Below the pieces are notes generated by a model. It did not search any database and was not told the origin of the DNA. It worked only from the letters and a program-made list of their open reading frames with translations. A DNA stretch of 12,459 nt. Source: Sulfurimonas sp. Lineage in GTDB: Bacteria > Campylobacterota > Campylobacteria > Campylobacterales > Sulfurimonadaceae. Numbering within the stretch: position 1 is the stretch's first letter; every line of letters starts with the position of its first letter. Shown one piece after another: positions 1 to 8,763 of this stretch. The translations under genes and the position numbers were made by a program. Location: contig DQSP01000053.1 of assembly GCA_015663215.1 (NCBI GenBank), positions 1 through 12,459 of the forward strand. Reading direction: 5' to 3'.

Positions 1-2
1 GA

Positions 3-1784
3 CTTACATCTGTTATCATAAATGTTAAGCATATTATCCCTTTAAATAAAATCCCAAAAGAAGAACAAGAGATTTGTGATGATCTTATTTTTAACCGCAA
101 ACCAAATGGAGAGGCACTTTTTACTTTCATAGAGCACTTTAGCACTAAAGAAGCTGTTGATAATGATGCAGTAGATGAAGAGTATCTTGCCATGAGTGAT
201 GAAGAAAAAATTGCTAAACTTCTTATGGATGGAGATAAAGATAGAATGATTCCTTTAGTAGAAGAGGCACGTCACACGATAAAGCCTGAAGTAATTGTAA
301 ATGAAATACTCATCGATGCTATGAAAGTTGTCGGTGAACTCTTCGGTAGTGGTCAAATGCAACTGCCATTTGTTTTACAATCCGCTGAGACTATGAAAAA
401 AACAGTTGACCATCTAAACCCTCACTTACCAAAAGTCGAAAAAGATGTTGACACAACACTCGCATTAGGTACAGTAAAAGGTGATGTTCACGATGTTGGG
501 AAAAACCTTGTAGACATAATCCTTTCCAACAATGGATATAAAGTAGAAAACCTTGGTATAAAAGTACACCTTGAAACATTCTTAGAAACTATGGAGAAGC
601 AACATATCTCAGCTCTTGGAATGAGTGGTCTGCTTGTAAAATCAACACAAGTTATGCTTGAAAACTTAGCAATACTCAAAGACAAAGGCATAACTATCCC
701 TATCCTTTTAGGTGGAGCGGCACTGACACGAAACTTTATAGATGATTTTTGTCGTCCTGCTTACGATGGACCGATATTTTACTGTAAAGATGCCTTTGAT
801 GGTGTTACTGCTATGAGTCGCATAGAAGCTGGGAATATGGATACTAACTTGCATCCTGATGCGCCAGTGATTGAGAGAGTTGTTAAAGAAGAGATTATCA
901 TTCCTCCTTTTGAAGAACTCAAAATGCCTACTCGTGATGTAAAGATTCCCACTCCTCCATTTTGGGGACGTCGAGAGATAAAACTCACACAACAGCAAAT
1001 TGAGATTGCCTTTGAATGGATAAACCATAAAATTCTTTTTAAATCACGTTGGGGTTATAGCTCTAAGGGGATGGAAAAAGAGGCATATCAAAAGCAACTC
1101 GATGAACTCGTTTGGCCTGCATATGAAAAACTCAAAAAACAGTTTTTAGATGAAAAACTTTTTGAACCTACTATCATTTATGGCTATTGGCCTTGTAGAA
1201 GTGATGATAAAGAACTTCTGATCTTTGATGAGAGTGAGGGTTATTTTAGCGATTCTGAAGTAAACCGAGATTCATTAGAAGATGTAAGAGCAAATGCAGT
1301 AGAGAAGTTCTCTTTTCCACGTCAAAGAAAAGCACCACACCGTGCGTTAAGTGACTTCTTTCACTCAGATAGACATGATGTTATAGCACTTAGTTGTGTA
1401 AGCGCAGGGGCTAAACTAAGTGATGCTGAGCGACTTATCTATGATGAGGGTAATTATACTGAGTACTATCAGTTTCATGGGCTTGGTGTTGAACTTGCAG
1501 AAGCACTTGCAGAGATAGCACACAAGCAAATTCGCCTTGACCTAAACATCGCAGAGGGTGAAAAACCGACACTCGCAGATGTACAGATGAACAAGTATCA
1601 AGGAAGCCGTTATAGTTTTGGTTATGCAGCATGTCCTGACCTTGAGCTAAACCGCCCTCTTTTTAATCTCTTAAAGCCTGAAGAGTTTGGTATAGAGCTT
1701 AGTGAGACTTTTCAGATACATCCTGAGCAATCAACATCTGCTCTTGTTGTTTACCATCCAAACGCGACATACTATAACGTTTAA
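3..1784 (+). CDS. metH: Cobalamin-dependent methionine synthase, C-terminal part (5' end outside window)
   Basis: The enzyme transfers a methyl group from methyltetrahydrofolate to homocysteine through methylcobalamin, in the cytoplasm. The frame is open from base 3, upstream of the first in-window ATG at 192, so this is a partial gene of 593 visible residues and 192 is not the true start. In order it shows the end of the pterin-domain linker (DLIFNRKPNGEA), the four-helix cobalamin cap (about 192-450), the B12-binding domain with DVHDVGKN at 483-506 (the His codon at 489-491 supplies the lower cobalt ligand in this family), the GGAALTR segment near 715, and the AdoMet reactivation domain with YQGSRYSFGYAACPDL near 1600 and a terminal HPNATYY. 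The homocysteine and folate domains lie outside. The protein ends a few residues after HPNATYY, without the longer tail of the E. coli enzyme. Its stop lies 3 bases from the stop of convergent comM. Identification is secure. Confidence 0.97.
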   Translation, partial: LTSVIINVKHIIPLNKIPKEEQEICDDLIFNRKPNGEALFTFIEHFSTKEAVDNDAVDEEYLAMSDEEKIAKLLMDGDKDRMIPLVEEARHTIKPEVIVNEILIDAMKVVGELFGSGQMQLPFVLQSAETMKKTVDHLNPHLPKVEKDVDTTLALGTVKGDVHDVGKNLVDIILSNNGYKVENLGIKVHLETFLETMEKQHISALGMSGLLVKSTQVMLENLAILKDKGITIPILLGGAALTRNFIDDFCRPAYDGPIFYCKDAFDGVTAMSRIEAGNMDTNLHPDAPVIERVVKEEIIIPPFEELKMPTRDVKIPTPPFWGRREIKLTQQQIEIAFEWINHKILFKSRWGYSSKGMEKEAYQKQLDELVWPAYEKLKKQFLDEKLFEPTIIYGYWPCRSDDKELLIFDESEGYFSDSEVNRDSLEDVRANAVEKFSFPRQRKAPHRALSDFFHSDRHDVIALSCVSAGAKLSDAERLIYDEGNYTEYYQFHGLGVELAEALAEIAHKQIRLDLNIAEGEKPTLADVQMNKYQGSRYSFGYAACPDLELNRPLFNLLKPEEFGIELSETFQIHPEQSTSALVVYHPNATYYNV

Positions 1785-1787
1785 ATT

Positions 1788-3296
1788 TTAACGATACCTA
1801 TACGAGAGAGCTTCTAAAAGATGGCTCTTTTGTATATCTGCACACTCATCCAAATCAGCAATAGTTCGAGCTACTTTTTGCACCTTTTTTATGCTTCTAA
1901 AAGATAAGCTAAAACGACTTGTTGCCATATCTAAAGTAGCTCTCGCCTCATCATCCAAAACACAAAACTCTTCTATCTCTTTATCACTCAATTTCGCATT
2001 AAAATTTTTCTGTCCGCGTTTTTTGTTGATAATGTGTGTTTGGACTACTTTCTTATGCATCTCTTTAGAACTCAAACTTGGTTTATCAGAAGGAGAAACA
2101 TTTTGCATCACTACATTTAAGTCTATTCTATCTAAAAAAGGATCTGAGAGCCTATTTTTATATCTTTGTATCTCAAGTTCATTACAGCGACACTCTTTAA
2201 ATTCATTTAACAAGTTTCCACAAGGGCATGGGTTCATAGCACCTACAAATAGAAAATCAGCAGGGTACTCGACCTTAGAGTTTACACGAGATATTCGTAT
2301 TTTTCCATCTTGCATTGGCTCTCGTAGAGATTCTAAAACAGCTTTAGAAAAGTGTGGTAACTCATCAAAAAATAGAATTCCATTATGAGCCAACCCAACT
2401 TCTCCAATTTTTGCTTTATGACTTCCACCTCCAAAGACACTAGCACTTGTAGAAGTATGATGTACTGTTTGCATATTTCTATGGGGCTTAAAGAGTGGCT
2501 CCTTATCATCTAAAACTTGTAGTTTAGCAAGTTCAAGAATTTCATTTGTACTCATAGAAGGAAGTATGTAACGCAGTCGTGATGCTATCATACTCTTACC
2601 ACAACCAGGGCTTCCCTCGAAGATTATGTTATGAAAACCTGCTGCACTTATTAAAGCAGCTCTCTTCGCAACTTCTTGACCCTTTACATCTAAAAAATCT
2701 TCATCATACTCTTTCACATAGTAGTACTTTTCATTTTCGACTTCATAGGAGGGGTACTCTATCTCAGATTTACTCATACTCGGAGTTGCACTTGTTTGGT
2801 TACGAAGTAATGTGACAGCTTCATTAAGAGTTTTCACACCATAAAAAGATACATTAGGGATTTTTGAGAGTTTTTCTAAAGATTCAAAAGGAACTATTGC
2901 TCTTTGTATAATATTTTGGTTTGCTAGTGATAGCAGTAGTGGATAAAGTTGCTTATTCTCTTTTACAGCCCCATCAAGTCCAAGTTCACCAAAGACAAAC
3001 CACTCTTCAAGCTCTTCTTCTAGGTCATAAATAGCTATAAGAAGTGCCATACTAAGGTCAAATTGACTACCTTCTTTTTTTAAGTCACTCGGGGCTAAGT
3101 TTATCGTTATGCGTTTAGGAGGAAATTTGAAATCGTTACTCAGCAGAGCAGATTTAGCTCTCTCTTTAGCTTCGTTGATCTCCATACTCACTTTACCGAC
3201 AAGACCAAAAGAGGGCAAACCCTTCGTTAAAGTACTTTCTACTTCCACTACTTTTGCATCGATGCCCTCATAAGTAGCACAAAAAACTCTTTTCAT
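1788..3296 (-). CDS. comM: ComM/YifB-family Mg-chelatase-like AAA+ ATPase
   Basis: Family members are cytoplasmic AAA+ proteins; ComM is a hexameric helicase that drives branch migration when transforming DNA is integrated into the chromosome. At 502 residues this is the usual length (about 500). The N-terminal Lon-S5-like ChlI domain covers about residues 1-165 (GLPSFGLVGK at 26-35, INLAPSDLKKEGSQFDL at 65-81). The AAA+ domain follows, with Walker A GSPGCGKS at 228-235, Walker B ILFFDE at 307-312, the family motif NPCPCG at 355-360 and a conserved DPFLDRIDL near 385-393. A C-terminal helical Mg-chelatase domain completes it. The ATG at 3294-3296 has AAAGG 8-9 bases upstream. It follows def on the same strand after a 79-base gap holding a likely promoter, so it may be transcribed both with the operon and alone. 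In other bacteria the family name can mean only YifB of unknown role, but the domain order is complete here. Confidence 0.94.
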   Translation of the reverse strand: MKRVFCATYEGIDAKVVEVESTLTKGLPSFGLVGKVSMEINEAKERAKSALLSNDFKFPPKRITINLAPSDLKKEGSQFDLSMALLIAIYDLEEELEEWFVFGELGLDGAVKENKQLYPLLLSLANQNIIQRAIVPFESLEKLSKIPNVSFYGVKTLNEAVTLLRNQTSATPSMSKSEIEYPSYEVENEKYYYVKEYDEDFLDVKGQEVAKRAALISAAGFHNIIFEGSPGCGKSMIASRLRYILPSMSTNEILELAKLQVLDDKEPLFKPHRNMQTVHHTSTSASVFGGGSHKAKIGEVGLAHNGILFFDELPHFSKAVLESLREPMQDGKIRISRVNSKVEYPADFLFVGAMNPCPCGNLLNEFKECRCNELEIQRYKNRLSDPFLDRIDLNVVMQNVSPSDKPSLSSKEMHKKVVQTHIINKKRGQKNFNAKLSDKEIEEFCVLDDEARATLDMATSRFSLSFRSIKKVQKVARTIADLDECADIQKSHLLEALSYRYR

Positions 3297-3323
3297 AATA
3301 ACAACCTTTATTAGATTGTTCTG

Positions 3324-3352
3324 ATAATAACGGGATTTTTTTCTAATTGTAA
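3324..3352 (-). promoter_or_regulatory. Candidate sigma70 promoter for comM
   Basis: Read on the minus strand, TTACAA (3347-3352) is followed by a 17-base spacer and TATTAT (3324-3329), which is close to the -10 consensus. Transcription would start near 3317, giving a short leader that contains the AAAGG ribosome binding site of comM. The -35 match is weak (3 of 6), as is common in this group of bacteria. This is a sequence-only call. Confidence 0.45.
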
Positions 3353-3375
3353 GAAATATGACAGAATGCCATACT

Positions 3376-3897
3376 TTAAGACTTTTTTCTCTCTTTCAAC
3401 ATACGCTTGTACTCTTTTTCAAACTTCTTACGTCTTGAATATGATAGTTTATCTATAAACAAAATACCTTCTAGATGATCTATTTCATGCTGAATAGCAA
3501 TACTTACAAGACCCTCAGTTTCAATAACCTTAGTATTTCCATCTCTATCTTGATAACTAAGTGTTAAAAATTCAGCACGTGTTGTCTCTTCGTAAAAAGT
3601 AGGAACACTCAAACACCCTTCATCATAAAGAATTTCACCACTACTTTTAGTAATAACAGGGTTGATAAGCTCTAATAAGTTCTCAGGAGGTTGTTCATTG
3701 TCTTCATTAGGAATATTTAAAAGGATTGCACGAACAGGATGATTAACTTGAATTGCTGCAAGTCCAATACCATTTGTATTTATCATTATATCGTTCATAG
3801 AGTCTAGTAAGTCATGAAACTTAGCATCAAATACTTTTACTTCTTCTGATTTTAAACGTAGTTTTTTATCTGGGTATTCTATTATTGTGAGCTTCAT
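3376..3897 (-). CDS. def: Peptide deformylase
   Basis: This metalloenzyme removes the formyl group from the N-terminal methionine of nascent proteins at the ribosome. At 173 residues it is of normal length. All three family motifs are present: GIGLAAIQ at 43-50, EGCLS at 93-97 and QHEIDHLEG at 136-144. Cys95, His137 and His141 are the expected metal ligands and Glu138 the catalytic base. The C-terminus is a lysine/arginine-rich helix (about 152-173), of the kind that docks on the ribosome in bacterial deformylases. The gene starts 9 bases after the stop of the GGDEF-like gene and belongs to the tig-clpP block, which suits co-expression of nascent-chain factors. Confidence 0.97.
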   Translation of the reverse strand: MKLTIIEYPDKKLRLKSEEVKVFDAKFHDLLDSMNDIMINTNGIGLAAIQVNHPVRAILLNIPNEDNEQPPENLLELINPVITKSSGEILYDEGCLSVPTFYEETTRAEFLTLSYQDRDGNTKVIETEGLVSIAIQHEIDHLEGILFIDKLSYSRRKKFEKEYKRMLKERKKS

Positions 3898-3906
3898 CGT
3901 ATTTAA

Positions 3907-4968
3907 CTAACTTCTTAAAGAGACTGCATAGTCTACATCTTTTTTTGTGTATGCAGCTTCAATTCCATCCATTACACTCACTATTATCTCTTCAACAGAG
4001 TAAACACAATCTACATTTGTTACCCCGATAGAAATCTTGAGCTGAATTTCACGGTCGGCTAAGAAAAAGTTCGAGTTTGATACTAAGTCACTTAGTCTTT
4101 CACTCGCTTTTTCAGCACTCTTAATATCTGTATGCTTGAGTAACATCACAAATACACCCTTCCCATAATGAGCAACAATATCACTTCTTCTTGATGTTTT
4201 CAGTAGTAGTCTAGCGATTGTTCTTGTCATTAAAAGAGTTGCTTTTTCGTTGTTTATACTCTTTTTCAAGTCTCTTGAGAGCTCTATCATTATAAGAGAA
4301 CTTGCATGGTTGAACTCTTTTACTAAGCCCATTTCTTGCTCTAACTTAGTCAGAAGATAGCGTTTATTATAGACCTCATATTGATTATCAAAAATAGTTT
4401 CATTTTCTACTTTTTTGACAATCTTTGCAGTATCGTCATAAATGGTTTTCATCTGAGAACTTTGTGTTTTTAAAATAGAGTTGAGCTTATCTACATCACC
4501 TTCAAGTGTAGTAATAATACCTATTGCTTCTTGAGCTGCAGGATGATTCGCTAGTTCTTTTTTACGTTGCTCTAAGATTTTTGTCATTAAAGACATATTT
4601 TTATAAAGATTAGCAGTAGTTCCTAGAAGACCTTTTATAGAACTAAACCCCTGTTTAAGTGTTTGCTCTAGTTGAATACTATTTTCTGCATCATTACTCT
4701 CTTCTAACTCTAACATAGAGTGTATTTGCTTGCGTAAACTATCACTTTTTTCTTCTAAAAGTCTATCAAAATAGAGTGAGAAATTATTTGGAGTAGGAGG
4801 TAGGTTATCAGATATAAGAGAGTGGAGTACTTCTTTGGCATAAATTTCGATGTCACTTGTAGCATGACTTACCCCTAAAGGCTCGATAGCAAGTGCTTGT
4901 TTAGTAGGTGCTTCTTCCACAGTATCATCTATGTTTCTGCGCTTTCTACTTCTAAGAGTTCCTGCCAT
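3907..4968 (-). CDS. Degenerate GGDEF-domain protein, probable c-di-GMP-responsive pseudo-enzyme
   Basis: A 353-residue soluble protein without signal peptide or membrane segment. Residues 1-30 are basic and low in structure. Residues 38-90 form a helical region with LPPTPNNFSLYF (56-67), a motif that I recall ahead of GGDEF domains in other proteobacterial proteins. Residues 95-190 are predicted largely helical or coiled-coil. A GGDEF-like domain fills 192-353: a VYNKRYLL start in place of the usual L-T-G-L-x-N-R, and a late KISIGVT like the family's SIGVA. The catalytic signature reads GKGVF (269-273), and the metal-binding D-x-D region reads IELSRD, so diguanylate cyclase activity is unlikely. 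The inhibitory-site motif RRSD (260-263) is kept at exactly the spacing seen in PleD. The likely role is therefore c-di-GMP binding or scaffolding; this is inference. The ATG is preceded by AAGGA overlapping the clpP stop, so translation is probably coupled. Confidence 0.85.
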   Translation of the reverse strand: MAGTLRSRKRRNIDDTVEEAPTKQALAIEPLGVSHATSDIEIYAKEVLHSLISDNLPPTPNNFSLYFDRLLEEKSDSLRKQIHSMLELEESNDAENSIQLEQTLKQGFSSIKGLLGTTANLYKNMSLMTKILEQRKKELANHPAAQEAIGIITTLEGDVDKLNSILKTQSSQMKTIYDDTAKIVKKVENETIFDNQYEVYNKRYLLTKLEQEMGLVKEFNHASSLIMIELSRDLKKSINNEKATLLMTRTIARLLLKTSRRSDIVAHYGKGVFVMLLKHTDIKSAEKASERLSDLVSNSNFFLADREIQLKISIGVTNVDCVYSVEEIIVSVMDGIEAAYTKKDVDYAVSLRS

Positions 4969-4978
4969 CTATTAATCC

Positions 4979-5569
4979 TTACTTTTTATCGTTCTTTATA
5001 AGTACTTCGTCAATCATACCATATTTTTGTGCTTCTGCTGCACTCATAAAGTTATCACGATCTGTATCTTTTTCAACTTGTTTGATAGTTTGCCCTGTAT
5101 TTTTAGCGATAATACCATTAAGTTCATCTTTCATTCGCTGTATTTCAGCCGCTTGAATCTGAATGTCAGAAGATTGCCCTTGAGCACCACCTGAAGGCTG
5201 GTGAATCATAATACGAGCATGAGGAAGAGCATAACGCTTTCCTTTTTCACCTGCTGTAAGTAAAAATGAACCCATAGAAGCCGCTTGACCAATACAAATA
5301 GTCGCAACATCAGGACGAATATAATTCATAGTATCAAAAATCGCCATTCCTGCAGTTACAACACCACCTGGAGAGTTGATATAGAAGTAAATATCTTTTT
5401 CAGGATCTTCCGCTTCAAGAAATAAAAATTGAGCTACGATAGTAGAAGCAACTTGATCGTTAACTTCTCCACTAAGCATGATAATTCTATCTTTTAATAA
5501 ACGAGAAAAAATATCATAAGAACGCTCACCACGTCCACTTTTTTCTACTACATATGGTATGTAAGACAT
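4979..5569 (-). CDS. clpP: ATP-dependent Clp protease proteolytic subunit
   Basis: The barrel-forming serine protease partners AAA+ unfoldases such as ClpX or ClpA to degrade cytoplasmic proteins. Its 196 residues match the family length. The catalytic triad is visible as Ser98 in GQAASMGSF, His123 in MIHQPSGG and Asp172 in [16 protein letters not shown] (64-71) forms the oxyanion-strand region. The N-terminus [20 protein letters not shown] starts almost directly at the axial loop, so there is little or no propeptide. The ATG lies only 3 bases after the tig stop and has no strong Shine-Dalgarno sequence, so it probably depends on translation of tig. The tig-clpP order is common in bacteria. 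Confidence 0.98.
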   Translation of the reverse strand: MSYIPYVVEKSGRGERSYDIFSRLLKDRIIMLSGEVNDQVASTIVAQFLFLEAEDPEKDIYFYINSPGGVVTAGMAIFDTMNYIRPDVATICIGQAASMGSFLLTAGEKGKRYALPHARIMIHQPSGGAQGQSSDIQIQAAEIQRMKDELNGIIAKNTGQTIKQVEKDTDRDNFMSAAEAQKYGMIDEVLIKNDKK

Positions 5570-5572
5570 AAC

Positions 5573-6865
5573 TTACGCTATCTTGTCGTTAAGAAGACCA
5601 GATAAAACTCTATCTTCTACCATAGACATTTGGATAGCTGGTAAATATCCAGCATCTTTATACTGCTCATAAGCTTTTTGAGGATCTTGACCCATCTGCA
5701 TCGCTTCGTAGTAGATAGTCTGCATAACTTCTTGCTCTTCTATCTTCACACCTTTCTCAATTGCAATAGAATCGATGATAAATGTAGCTCTTACACTTTT
5801 AACAGCATCCTCACGGAAAGTTTCACGAAGTGTGTCAAGCTTTTCTTTACTATCACGAAGTTCTTGAACTTCTTCTTCAGTCATAGTTCCCGCTTTTTTG
5901 TTTAGTGCCATATCTATCTCTTGTTCAACAACAAATTCTGGAAGGTCAAAAGTCAATGCATTTACTAAAGTGTCAAGAAGTTTTGGCTTAAGGTCTTCGT
6001 TATAAAGTTTTCCAAGTGCTTCGTTTTCTAATTGTGTTTTTACTTGCTTAGTAAGTTCTTCTAAAGAAGCATTTTCTTCACCTGGCATCATTTTTTTTGC
6101 TAGTTCATCGTTAATTTCAACTTCTTCTTTTACTTGAACTTGATTTACTTTTACTTTAAACTCAGCATCTTTACCAGCTAGATCTCCACCATAGTTCTCA
6201 GGGAAAGTTACTTTAATAACAACTTCTTCATCACGTTTCACACCGATAAGTTGCTCTTCAAAACCAGGAATAAAAGAGTTAGAACCTAGAAGAAGTGCAT
6301 GGTCTTTACCAGCCCCACCATCAAATAAAACACCATCAATAGAACCCTCAAAGTCGATAACAGCAGTATCACCATCTTTCATCTTACGATTGCGTTTGAT
6401 GTCAACTAAAGGAGCATTTTGTTCTGCTAGTTGCTTCACTCTCTCATTTACATCTTTATCGGAGATAACAGGCTTTTTAAAATCAGGAACAGACTTAGTT
6501 AAATCATCAAGCTTTATACTAGGACGAGTTGCAACTTTTATAGCTACTTCTATTTTGTCATCACTTTTCTCAAATTTAGTGATATTAGGCTCACCCATTA
6601 AAGACTCGTTAGAGATATCAAGTTCTTTTAAACCAGCAGCCATTACTTCACGAAGTGCTTCAGCTTCAGCATCTTCTACTAGTTTTTGACCATACTGTTT
6701 TTTCACGATTGCAACAGGAACTTTACCTTTACGGAAACCTTGAACATTAGCAGTTTTACTAAACTGCTTAGCTATCTTTTCTAAGTTGGCATTTATCTCA
6801 TCCATAGAGATTGTAGCAGATATCTCTGCGTTTGCACTGTCGATTTTATTTGATTTGATTTCCAT
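5573..6865 (-). CDS. tig: Trigger factor (ribosome-associated chaperone and peptidyl-prolyl isomerase)
   Basis: It binds ribosomal protein L23 at the exit tunnel and shields nascent chains. The N-terminal ribosome-binding domain carries the signature GFRKGKVP (43-50). The FKBP-type isomerase domain spans about 165-245 (GDTAVIDFEGSIDG, FIPGFEEQLIG, VTFPENYGG). The C-terminal helical chaperone arms run to the end, giving 430 residues, normal for the family. Start choice: the open frame can be extended one codon to a TTG at 6866-6868, but the ATG at 6863-6865 follows AAAGGA by 5 bases, whereas the TTG would be only 2 bases away, so the ATG is preferred. It is the first gene of the minus-strand block that continues into clpP. 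Confidence 0.97.
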   Translation of the reverse strand: MEIKSNKIDSANAEISATISMDEINANLEKIAKQFSKTANVQGFRKGKVPVAIVKKQYGQKLVEDAEAEALREVMAAGLKELDISNESLMGEPNITKFEKSDDKIEVAIKVATRPSIKLDDLTKSVPDFKKPVISDKDVNERVKQLAEQNAPLVDIKRNRKMKDGDTAVIDFEGSIDGVLFDGGAGKDHALLLGSNSFIPGFEEQLIGVKRDEEVVIKVTFPENYGGDLAGKDAEFKVKVNQVQVKEEVEINDELAKKMMPGEENASLEELTKQVKTQLENEALGKLYNEDLKPKLLDTLVNALTFDLPEFVVEQEIDMALNKKAGTMTEEEVQELRDSKEKLDTLRETFREDAVKSVRATFIIDSIAIEKGVKIEEQEVMQTIYYEAMQMGQDPQKAYEQYKDAGYLPAIQMSMVEDRVLSGLLNDKIA

Positions 6866-6908
6866 CAATTTCCTTTATTTTATGTTTCTTAGTCAATTAA
6901 ATAACTAT

Positions 6909-6933
6909 TATTTTGCTGTATTTTAGCAAAATA
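6909..6933 (-). repeat. AT-rich inverted repeat between lspA and tig
   Basis: TATTTTGCT (6909-6917) and AGCAAAATA (6925-6933) form a perfect 9-base-pair stem with a 7-base loop in the 78-base gap after lspA and before tig. It has only two GC pairs in the stem and no clear following T run, so it is a poor intrinsic terminator. It may slow or end glmM-lspA transcription, or be an operator for the tig promoter. I could not pick out a convincing tig promoter here; the region is simply AT-rich. Confidence 0.4.
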
Positions 6934-6943
6934 CTGCTTTTAA

Positions 6944-7420
6944 TTAGCTTTTACAAAGATTCGGCTTAAAATTTAAAATGAGTATCCAAACAACAGCCAC
7001 ATCTATCATCACATCTGCAAAGTTAAAAACTGCAAAACCATGAAGCCTAAAAAGAGGATATGGCCAAGCATGATAGTAAAACATATCAACAACCCCACCA
7101 TGAATAAACCTATCATAAATATTTGAAAAAGCTCCACCAAGTAAAAGCCCTGCAGGTATGGCATAACAGAGTTTTTTTAAGAAAAATACATAAACTAAAA
7201 CACCGGTAACTAAAACTAATTGTATGTATTTTAGGTACTCTTGTAAAAATGCAAACATTGAAAATGCTACACCTTTATTATAAACAAGTATCAAATCAAA
7301 ATATTCACTATAGTAACGAAAGCCATCCACAAAAAGCATCTTAATATTTTGGTCTATAATAAAAACACCAAAAAGAGTAAAAAAGAGAACAGCGGTTAAA
7401 CGCAGAGTATGACTAAGCAT
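6944..7420 (-). CDS. lspA: Lipoprotein signal peptidase (signal peptidase II)
   Basis: An inner-membrane aspartyl protease that cleaves the signal peptide of diacylglyceryl-modified prolipoproteins. At 158 residues it has the normal size and four hydrophobic stretches (about 9-24, 66-80, 88-98 and 130-150). Conserved features are Asp23 in the first helix, YNKGVAFS (47-54), [20 protein letters not shown] (95-114) and FAVFNFADV (129-137). The catalytic pair is Asp112 and Asp136. The start ATG overlaps the end of glmM by 8 bases in another frame, so translation is probably coupled to glmM. The short hydrophilic end carries a cysteine (NLCKS) of no known importance. Confidence 0.96.
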   Translation of the reverse strand: MLSHTLRLTAVLFFTLFGVFIIDQNIKMLFVDGFRYYSEYFDLILVYNKGVAFSMFAFLQEYLKYIQLVLVTGVLVYVFFLKKLCYAIPAGLLLGGAFSNIYDRFIHGGVVDMFYYHAWPYPLFRLHGFAVFNFADVMIDVAVVWILILNFKPNLCKS

Positions 7421-8753
7421 TTAAAACTTTAGTAAAAAACTCACTCATCTCATCCATACGGGCATTCATAAGTTTTGCATCTTTTGCTTCAAGTAAAATA
7501 CGAAGTTTATTTTCAGTTCCTGAGTAGCGCACAAGATGTCGTATATCTTCTGCCTCAAGTGCAGTCAGTTTTTCCTGTAACCCCTCAATGCTATCAAGAG
7601 GAATCTTATTTTTCACACGAAGGTTTACAAGTTTTTGAGGATAAAGTTTAAAAGGTCGTAGAACCTCTGAAGCCTTCTCTTTTTTCGCTAACAATAGAGC
7701 AAGAACTTGTAAAGCACTCACAAGTCCATCTCCAGTTTTTGCGAAGTCGTGCATTATCACATGTCCACTCTGTTCTCCCCCAAAGTTTATTCCCTCTTTT
7801 TTCATGATTTCCAAGACATGTTTATCTCCAACATTTGAACGCCAAAGTTTAAGACCATTTGCATCCATGTAGTCACCGAGACCTTGGTTACTCATAACAG
7901 TTGCTACAACACCCTTGCCTTTAAGACATCCTCTCTCGTTAAGATGAACCCCAAGAGCACCGATTAGCTGATCCCCATCAACAACCTCACCCTTTTCATC
8001 AATTACTACAAGTCTATCCGCATCCCCATCAAGTGCAATCCCCAAATCAGCTCTAAACTCAATAACAGCATCACTTACACCTTTAGGATGCAGTGCTCCA
8101 CAATTTTCATTGATGTTATACCCATCAGGTTTATTGTTAAGGATGATAACCTCAGCACCCAACTCTTCTAAAACAGTTGGTCCTACTTTGTAAGCTGCTC
8201 CATTTGCCGTGTCAAGAACTATTCGCATCCCTTGAAGTGTCATCTCAACTGGAAAAGAGTTTTTAAGTTGCACAATATAGCGCCCGATAACATCATCAAT
8301 ACGTTTTGCTTTTCCTATCTTAGTACCAGTAACTTGTGCTTCTTGAATTTTTTGAGCATTAAAGTATATATCTTCTATACTTTTTTCTACTTCACTAGGA
8401 AATTTATCTCCATGTCCATCAAAAAACTTTATGCCGTTATCTTCATAAGAGTTATGTGAAGCAGATATCATAATTCCAGCATCACAACGCATGTTCTGAG
8501 TAATGTAAGCAATAGCAGGAGTTGGCATAGGTCCCACTTCAATAACATCATACCCAATAGCCGTAAGCCCACAAACAATAGCATTCTCTATCATATAACC
8601 ACTACGACGAGTATCTTTTCCTACAAGGATTCTATTGGTCACAGCCTTACTTTTAAGATGTATTCCAGCGGCCATTGCCACTTTCATAGCAACTTCAGCA
8701 CTCAAAAATGTACCAGCTTCCCCTCTAACACCATCTGTTCCGAATAATTTCAT
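7413..8753 (-). CDS. glmM: Phosphoglucosamine mutase
   Basis: Converts glucosamine-6-phosphate to glucosamine-1-phosphate, feeding UDP-N-acetylglucosamine for peptidoglycan and lipopolysaccharide. It has 446 residues, as expected. It begins with the family signature [10 protein letters not shown]. The phosphorylated active serine is Ser99 in MISASHN, the Mg-binding loop is ALDGDADR (near 240-247), the sugar-binding loop is GGEQSGH (near 325-331), and the phosphate-binding loop is [10 protein letters not shown] near 409. The Shine-Dalgarno sequence GGAG is the end of a nine-G run ending 10 bases before the ATG, which is unusual. The gene is divergent from rpsT and overlaps lspA downstream. Confidence 0.97.
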   Translation of the reverse strand: MKLFGTDGVRGEAGTFLSAEVAMKVAMAAGIHLKSKAVTNRILVGKDTRRSGYMIENAIVCGLTAIGYDVIEVGPMPTPAIAYITQNMRCDAGIMISASHNSYEDNGIKFFDGHGDKFPSEVEKSIEDIYFNAQKIQEAQVTGTKIGKAKRIDDVIGRYIVQLKNSFPVEMTLQGMRIVLDTANGAAYKVGPTVLEELGAEVIILNNKPDGYNINENCGALHPKGVSDAVIEFRADLGIALDGDADRLVVIDEKGEVVDGDQLIGALGVHLNERGCLKGKGVVATVMSNQGLGDYMDANGLKLWRSNVGDKHVLEIMKKEGINFGGEQSGHVIMHDFAKTGDGLVSALQVLALLLAKKEKASEVLRPFKLYPQKLVNLRVKNKIPLDSIEGLQEKLTALEAEDIRHLVRYSGTENKLRILLEAKDAKLMNARMDEMSEFFTKVLNA

Positions 8754-8763
8754 AATCTATTCT

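Noticed and set aside
708..1028. Open frames on the strand opposite metH
   Set aside because: They overlap a well-matched enzyme, show no family resemblance and are low-complexity shadows of its codons.
192..1784. metH beginning at the ATG at 192
   Set aside because: The same frame is open to the left edge and encodes conserved linker sequence, so the ATG is internal.
1785..1791. Bidirectional terminator between metH and comM
   Set aside because: The gap is 3 bases and the only palindrome nearby has 4 pairs; no real hairpin is present.
1891..2388. 165-codon plus-strand open frame across comM
   Set aside because: It is antisense to the conserved AAA+ and C-terminal domains of ComM and has no recognisable features or ribosome binding site.
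3907..4968. Active diguanylate cyclase
   Set aside because: GGDEF is replaced by GKGVF and the upstream metal-binding aspartates are not in place.
8232..8459. Plus-strand open frame inside glmM
   Set aside because: It is an antisense shadow rich in Phe, Ser and Asn, as expected opposite an AT-rich gene.
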